NCBI RefSeq assembly: GCF_041734735.1
Contig: NC_134878.1
Coordinates: 37,602,367 to 37,666,366, forward strand
Length of the DNA stretch: 64,000 nt
Origin: Babylonia areolata
Lineage: Eukaryota > Mollusca > Gastropoda > Neogastropoda > Buccinidae
Reading direction: 5' to 3'
Shown: positions 58,756 to 64,000 of the stretch, one piece after another
Layout of the letters: each line of letters starts with the position of its first letter
Numbering within the stretch: the first letter of the stretch is position 1
Notes under the pieces: model-generated
What the model was told of the DNA's origin: nothing
Seen by the model: only the letters and a program-made list of their open reading frames with translations
Databases searched by the model: none
Position numbers and translations under genes: made by a program

Positions 58756-58949
58756 TGTAGCGTCTCACTCTTAGTGTTATTTACTTCCTTCGTTTAGTTT
58801 AGGTAAGTTACTTCCCTTGTTTTGTTTCCTTGGTTACTACTTCCGTTTTGGCTCAACGGATCGTCGAAAGCTGTATTAAAAGTCGTGGGACTTATCTAAG
58901 AGTTTCCCGAGTTTTTATTTATACAAAACCATTTGTTGTACACTCTACA
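58756..58949 (+). repeat. Gypsy 3' LTR
   Basis: A 194-bp LTR starting TGTAG and ending CTACA, preceded by a polypurine tract. It supplies the uninterrupted reference for the split 5' LTR. Confidence 0.85.
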
Positions 58950-60108
58950 ATGAATTAGAGACTGTCGGAGTAAAAACTAACGAAATGTGATGAATCTTGG
59001 TACAGAAATACAAATCGTCGACGAAATATTTATGAATGATAAACTGGAATTATGATGAACTCTGTGGCTGGAAGCAGGAGTTGAAGACAAGTCGTTTTGT
59101 GTCGAGAATGAAACTATGAGCTCCAAGATCAACTGAAGGGGATCCAGAATATTTTCAAGAATTGTGTTTTTCTTTTTTCAAGACTGTGTAGGGACGTGAA
59201 AAGACGACTGTGGGACTGTATGAAAGAGAGTGAAAATATCAACTTAATGTAAATTACTAAATTAACATATTGGGTTTACCTTATTTGTGATTGTTTCTTG
59301 TGAAACGGTTTCTATATATTACATGTGTCATTGGTCTTTGCTCTTCAGTTTCTAGTGTCCTGGTCTATTGTTTCGTTTACGGGGTGTTTGTGGTGATTGG
59401 ATGTAAGATTGTATGTGATAAAGGGAGAGAATAACTTAGAACACATACAGAAATACACACACGCACACACACACAACTTTCAGATAACTTTCAGTGTCTG
59501 TCTTTATTTCTAACAACATCATAAACGCCGTCCGTAACACTGGGTCTCAGACAATATTGTGCTCATTCTGTCTGATTCGGTCTTTATCTGTTTGTCTGTC
59601 CCTTTCTCCTTCGATCTCTTGGTATGTTCCTACTACATGTAATTTTTTTTTTTTTTAATTTCATTTGCAATCGATCGTCATATTAGTTGCAGTATTAGTA
59701 TTATCATTATTATTATTGTTGTTGTTGTTGTTGTTACTAGTACACGAATTATTTTTTTAACCAGAGAAGCAGAAACATGTTTGCAGAGGAACATTTAATT
59801 TAAAGGCAGTATCCCTGACAGCTGACTCTTAACTGTTTTCACAATGCATACAGCTGTTAATTGCTGTTAATGCAATTCATTAGATGCCTGTGGTGGTTTT
59901 TGCATCAACCAAGTGTGAGATTATTTATTCATGTGGTGCTTTTGCCAACTTCATGGCTTGAAAATACTGTTATTATGTTTATCCTTTGGGTGGAAAACCA
60001 AACTAGCTGTTTTCACTGTTGTGAATTTTAGTGTATATTTGAATTCTGCTATTGAATATAAACCTGCATATACGTTTAAGTAAATTCTTTGGCTTTTTAT
60101 CAACGGCA
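58950..60108. other. Non-coding stretch between the Gypsy element and the RTE-like LINE
   Basis: No gene was recognised. A CA tract lies near 59455-59475, a poly-T near 59645-59657 and TTA/TTG trinucleotide repeats near 59698-59735. Confidence 0.6.
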
Positions 60109-60133
60109 AAACTTACTTACTTTACTTACTTAC

Positions 60134-62326
60134 TTATTCCTCTTGATTCCGTGGGGAACATAGGGCCGCAACAACACTCCTCCAACGCACCCGGCTCTGG
60201 CTGGTCCTCTTCAGTTCAGCCCACGTCATTCCGGCCGCCCTGGTCTCTGCCTCAGTGCTTCTCCGCCAGTTCTGCTTCGGACGGCCAACTTTCCTTTTCC
60301 CCTGTGGGTTCCAATCAAGAGCCTGTCTTGTGATGTTTGTTGCAGGCTTGCGTAGTGTATGGCCTATCCATCCCCATTTCCGTTTCTTGATTTCCGTCTC
60401 CAGTGGGGCCTGTTTTGTCATGTTCCAAAGTTCTTCATTGGAGACAACCTCTGGCCATCTGATGTTCAGGATGTTTCTTAGACATCTGTTGGTGAATGTC
60501 TGAAGCTTGTGGGTGCTGGTCTTTGTCACTCTCCACGTCTCTGAGCCATAGAGTAGAACCGACTTCACGTTGGTGTTAAAAATCCGGATCTTGTTGCGGA
60601 TTGAGAGGGCTGTCGATCTCCAGATTGGTCGAAGGGTGTTGAAGGCGTGTCTTGCTTTGTTGATACGGCTCTTGATGTCTTCGTCCGTCCCCCCGACTTT
60701 GCTGACAACACTGCCTAAGTAGACAAACTTGTCAACCTCCTTGATGTTCTCTTGGTGTAGTTGCACTGGATCTTGCTTCTTGTTGTTGACCCTCATGACC
60801 TCTGTTTTCCCAATGTTGATTTGGAGTCCAGTCTTCTCAGCTTCTTCTGCCACACGACATAGTTTCTCCTGCGCATCTTGCTGCCTGTGGGAGAGAAGAC
60901 TTATGTCATCTGCGAAGTCTAGGTCCTCCAGCTGTTTAGTGAAAGTCCACTGGATGCCTGTCCTCCGATCTGCTGTAGACTGCCTCATGACCCAGTCAAC
61001 CACCATCAGGAAAATGGTCGGTGAGAGCAAACAACCCTGACGGACGCCGGTTTGCACACTGAAAGGTTCCGTCAGTTTCCCATCGTGGATCACTTGACAG
61101 GTGGCGTCTTCGTACATTTGCTGGATGATGGTTACAAACTTTGGTGGAAATCCATAGTGGTACATCAGTCTCCAGATGGCATCTCGGTCGACGCTGTCAA
61201 AAGCTTTTTGAAAGTCGACGAAGACTGTGTACAGGGGGGTCTGCCACTCCAGGGACTGCTCGATGATGATGCGCATGGTTGCGATGTGATCCGTGCACGA
61301 GCGATCTTGTCGGAAGCCTGCTTGTTCGTCTCGAAGTGTCTTGTCCAAAGCGTTCTTCAGTCTCTCAAGGATGATTCTGCTCAGTACTTTGCCCGGAATA
61401 GACAACAGCATGATTCCCCGCCAGCTGTTGCAGGATGAAAGGTCCCCTTTCTTTGGTAGCTTTACAAGATGTCCTCTTTTCCAGTCTTTTGGCACTCGCT
61501 CCTGTTCCCAGATCTTGCAAAGGAGAGGGTGCAGCATCTCAGTTGAAGTCTGGATGTCGGCCTTCAGAGCTTCAGGTGGAATTCCATCTGGGCCAGCTGC
61601 CTTTCCTGACTTGAGGGACTTGATGGCCTTGACGATCTCGGTCTTGCTGGGAGGGTTGGTGTTGATGTCGAGGAGCTTGGTAGGTGGCGGGATGTCTGGT
61701 GGGGCGGATGGTGCTGGTCGGTTGAGCGTTTCTTTGAAATGCTCCGCCCATCTTGCTCTCTGCTGTTCTTCGCCAAGGATGGTGTTTCCGTCTTTGTCCT
61801 TGACGGGCCGGCTTGGGTTGCTGTTTTTCCCGGAGAGTGTCCTGGTGATCTCATACAGGCGCTTCATGTTCCGCTGACCTGCTGCACTCTCAGCTTCTGC
61901 TGTCAGTTCCTCGATGTAGGTTCTTTTATCTTTTCTCGCACTTCGCTTTACTTGTCGGTTCGTCTCCCAGTACTGTGCTTGTAGCTCATGTCTCTCGGCT
62001 TGATCTTGCGTGCAGTTGATCTGGTCTTTCAAATGCTTCCTCTCAGTGATGAGTGTCCAGGTGTCTGTTGATAGCCACTCTTTGTGCTTCCTCGTTTTCT
62101 TGCCCAGGACTGTTTTGCAAGTTGTTGTCCAGGTCTCTCGAAGGCTGTGCCAATGTTCTTGTATTGAGTCCTCTGGGAGTTGGGAAAGCACACTGAACTT
62201 GTTCCTCAATTCAATCTTGAACTCTTCTGCTTTGAGTTTCTCCTTCAAGCTGTGCACGTTGTACTTGTGCGATGGTCTTGCAGCCTGGTCGTTGTAGGCC
62301 TTCAGCTTGGTTTTGAGTGCTGCCAC
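60134..62326 (-). pseudogene. RTE-like reverse transcriptase frame (730 codons)
   Basis: Starts inside the end of the endonuclease (AALKTKL follows the SDHHLVV motif that lies before it in the same frame). Reverse-transcriptase landmarks are KSGKAAGPDGIPPEAL, EQAGFRQDRSCTDH, VFVDFQKAFDSVDR, TGVRQGCLLSPTIF and DFADDISLL, so the catalytic Asp residues are kept. A C-terminal block (LYGSETWRVT and NRCLRNILNIRWP) follows. As a polypeptide it lacks most of the endonuclease because of an in-frame TGA just upstream, so the copy is probably dead although the polymerase frame survives. Confidence 0.85.
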
Positions 62327-62386
62327 AACCAGGTGGTGATCCGATGCTGCGTCTGCGCCGCGCTTTACCCTGACGTCGTGCAGGCT

Positions 62387-63159
62387 TCATCTCCACTTAC
62401 GACCGATGGTGATGTGGTCGATCTGGTTCTCGGTCTTGCCGTCAGGGGAAACCCACGTGGTCTTATGGATGGTCTTGTGGGGAAACAAGGTGCCTCCAAT
62501 GACCAGGTCATTGAAGGTGCAGAACTCCATGAAAAGTTCTCCATTCTCATTCTGCACTCCAGTGCCGTGTCTGCCCATGATGAGCTCTCTGTTTGTGTTG
62601 TCGGCGCCTACCTTGGCATTCAGGTCTCCCATGAGGATCTTCATATCTCTTTTGGGTGTCTTGTCTATGACTGCTTGGACTTGTTGGTAAAAATCATCCT
62701 TCTCTTCGATGACTGCCACGTTGGTAGGGGCGTAGCACTGAATGATGGTAACTTTCCTGCCCTTTGAATTGAAGCGTGCCGTGAGGATCCTTGGTGACAT
62801 AGGCTCCCAGGACAGCAGTGCTCGTGTTGCTTCGGGTGTCATCAGCAACGCTACTCCGTGGGTGTGGGGTTGGCCTTCTTCCTGTCCAGAGTGGATGATG
62901 GTGTCTCCCCACTCACTAGTTGCGTTCTTCCTGATCCTGTCCATCTTGTCTCACATAGGCCTAGAATCTTCAAGTTGTATCTTTGCATCTCACGACAGAC
63001 TTGAGCTGTTTTGCCTGTCTCGTATAGGGTTCTGATGTTCCAGGTCCCTATCCTGGTTTTGGCCTTGGTCGTCAGAAAAGTTGTCGGCGCACTGGCTTCC
63101 CAAGGGCTTTCACCAGCTCGCGTCATGGGCTCTACCAGAGAGTACCCCTCCTGGACCAA
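62387..63159 (-). pseudogene. RTE-like endonuclease, frameshifted
   Basis: The upstream frame (63159-62851) carries RIGTWNIRTLYETGK and LGLCETRWTGSGR, with the Asn and Glu of the active site. The downstream frame (62944-62387) carries the rest: IIQCYAPTNVAV, LMGDLNAKVGADN and QIDHITIGRKWR. The two overlap in different frames, so a small indel separates them. The SDHH motif comes after the in-frame TGA near 62385. Confidence 0.8.
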
Positions 63160-63410
63160 GCAGTTCTCAGAGTTTGTTGTTGCAGTTTCTGTAACAGTCT
63201 TCTTTTTACAGAACCGGGTTGTTAGCCTAATTCAAACCCCCAACCTGGAGGACCAGTGGGTACTATTCGTCTGGTCTCTACCCTTTGACCTGTCTGACTT
63301 GGGTGGCCCTACCAGGAGACGAATCTCCCGCCAGCATAGCTGTCAGGGTTATTGAGACACGCAAGCCCCCCAACCACGGCAAGGTTGCACCCACTGGGAG
63401 GGGCAAAACT

Positions 63411-64000
63411 TAACTAAAGTATATCGTTCAAAAAAGATTAAAAACGTAACTAAAGTGTATCGTTGGAAAAAAGAACAAAACGTCCAGTGTGCTCTCCCTA
63501 TCTCTGCCTATTTCTATCTCGCAGTTCCTCTCTCACATTCTTATTTGCGATATTCTTTTCAGCCGAGTGTTAGGTAAAAGGATTATGTTATGGTGATTGT
63601 GCTTTGGGTTTCAGCTGATTGTGATTCACCAAGATCAGCATTGTGATTCACTAAGACCTTGCAAATTCTGACTTCGATTGTATGCATTAACTGAATGATT
63701 GATTACACATTCATTTTCTTTCCCCTGTAGTTGTGAATGATCGATATATAAAATATTTTTAGATGTTTTGTGCATGAAACAGATCACTTGAATGAATGTT
63801 TACCATTGTTTATATAATATTGTTGTGATCAAAAGAGCCAGCTTTGGAGTAGGCAAGTCTTTCCTATACATTTTTTTTTCGTGTATTCTCTTTCACGTGA
63901 ATAAGCAATATATTCTTTTATCTATTTGCATATTGCATGAAACCGAATAAACTGGATAAACATGTACCATTCTTTTACAGTGTTGAAGAAGGAAAGAGAG
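63411..64000. other. A/T-rich non-coding stretch at the window end
   Basis: Two AACTAAAGT(A/G)TATCGTT blocks lie near 63412 and 63448. No gene or further repeat was recognised. Confidence 0.5.

Larger units (their letters stand above)
50380..58949 (+). mobile_element. Ty3/Gypsy LTR retrotransposon (fossil), split by a LINE
   Basis: The LTRs begin near 50380 and 58756, and the 3' LTR ends at 58949 in CTACA. The 5' LTR is interrupted by a LINE (about 50456-54598) and resumes to 54704. A TTGGTGACCC primer-binding-like site follows, and a purine tract GGGAAGGGGGTAA precedes the 3' LTR. Parts in order: gag about 54.7-55.6 kb with a Cys/His motif; protease about 55.6 kb (DTGAD); reverse transcriptase about 56.1-56.7 kb (YIDD); RNase H about 57.0-57.3 kb; integrase about 57.5-58.3 kb. 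The comparable LTR parts differ by roughly 3 percent, so the copy is fairly young, but it is broken in about four or five places. Confidence 0.88.
60109..63410 (-). mobile_element. RTE-like LINE, near full length, two lesions
   Basis: Read on the minus strand, it starts near 63410 with a CCTTGCCGTGGTTGGGGGGC leader block. It encodes an apurinic-type endonuclease (about 63045-62330) and a reverse transcriptase (about 61700-60900), and ends in a TAAG-repeat tail (about 60109-60135). Tetranucleotide tails are usual for RTE-type LINEs. The frame is broken by a shift between about 62850 and 62945 and by one in-frame TGA near 62385. The long 3' frame (60134-62326) is otherwise open. There is no visible ORF1. 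No target-site duplication could be assigned. Confidence 0.85.

Overview
The window is eukaryotic nuclear DNA from an invertebrate, most likely a marine gastropod mollusc (inference). The clues are a spliced opine dehydrogenase gene, an enzyme of anaerobic glycolysis in molluscs and other marine invertebrates; long GT-AG introns; abundant CA, GA, CT and AT microsatellites; and a rich mix of RTE-, CR1-, I/Nimb- and Tx1/L1-like LINEs, DIRS and Gypsy elements, tRNA-derived SINEs and MITE-like repeats. There is no prokaryotic operon, CRISPR array, rRNA gene or convincing functional tRNA gene.

Layout. 1-990: anonymous DNA with microsatellites. About 990-8815: an old CR1/Jockey-like LINE on the plus strand, split by a DIRS-type tyrosine-recombinase retrotransposon (about 4022-8188) whose inverted terminal repeats and internal complementary region can still be read. 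8816-14930: mostly non-coding, with a minus-strand LINE relic (10600-11003), a degenerate tandem array, one copy of a ~560-bp TIR-ended repeat (about 11140-11706) and a cluster of a 13-bp dyad-like motif (13808-14105). 14940-16075: 3' part of an I/Nimb-like LINE with an RNase H domain, followed by a tRNA-derived SINE. 16600-24135: three members of a repeat family ending in GACTCACTTGTG, the second copy of the ~560-bp repeat and a 22-unit 40-bp minisatellite. 24135-27300: a full-length minus-strand SINE and a stray DIRS terminus. 27300-31430: a decayed Tx1/L1-like LINE.

31573-39525: the only confident host gene, an opine dehydrogenase whose five coding exons join in frame to give 404 residues. 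Its introns hold a 1.66-kb TIR element, a LINE 3' tail, a long CA/CT tract and a piggyBac-like remnant. 39526-50380: non-coding, with microsatellites, degenerate tandem arrays, a 50-bp minisatellite, CRE/CCAAT-like sites and a weak minus-strand protein-like segment near 49.7-50.1 kb.

50380-58949: a Ty3/Gypsy LTR element, a fossil, whose 5' LTR was later split by a LINE carrying an uninterrupted 1115-codon endonuclease-reverse transcriptase on the minus strand. 60109-63410: an RTE-like LINE on the minus strand with two visible lesions. Apart from the opine dehydrogenase, essentially every substantial coding tract is transposon-derived, and the insertions can be ordered in time from their nesting.
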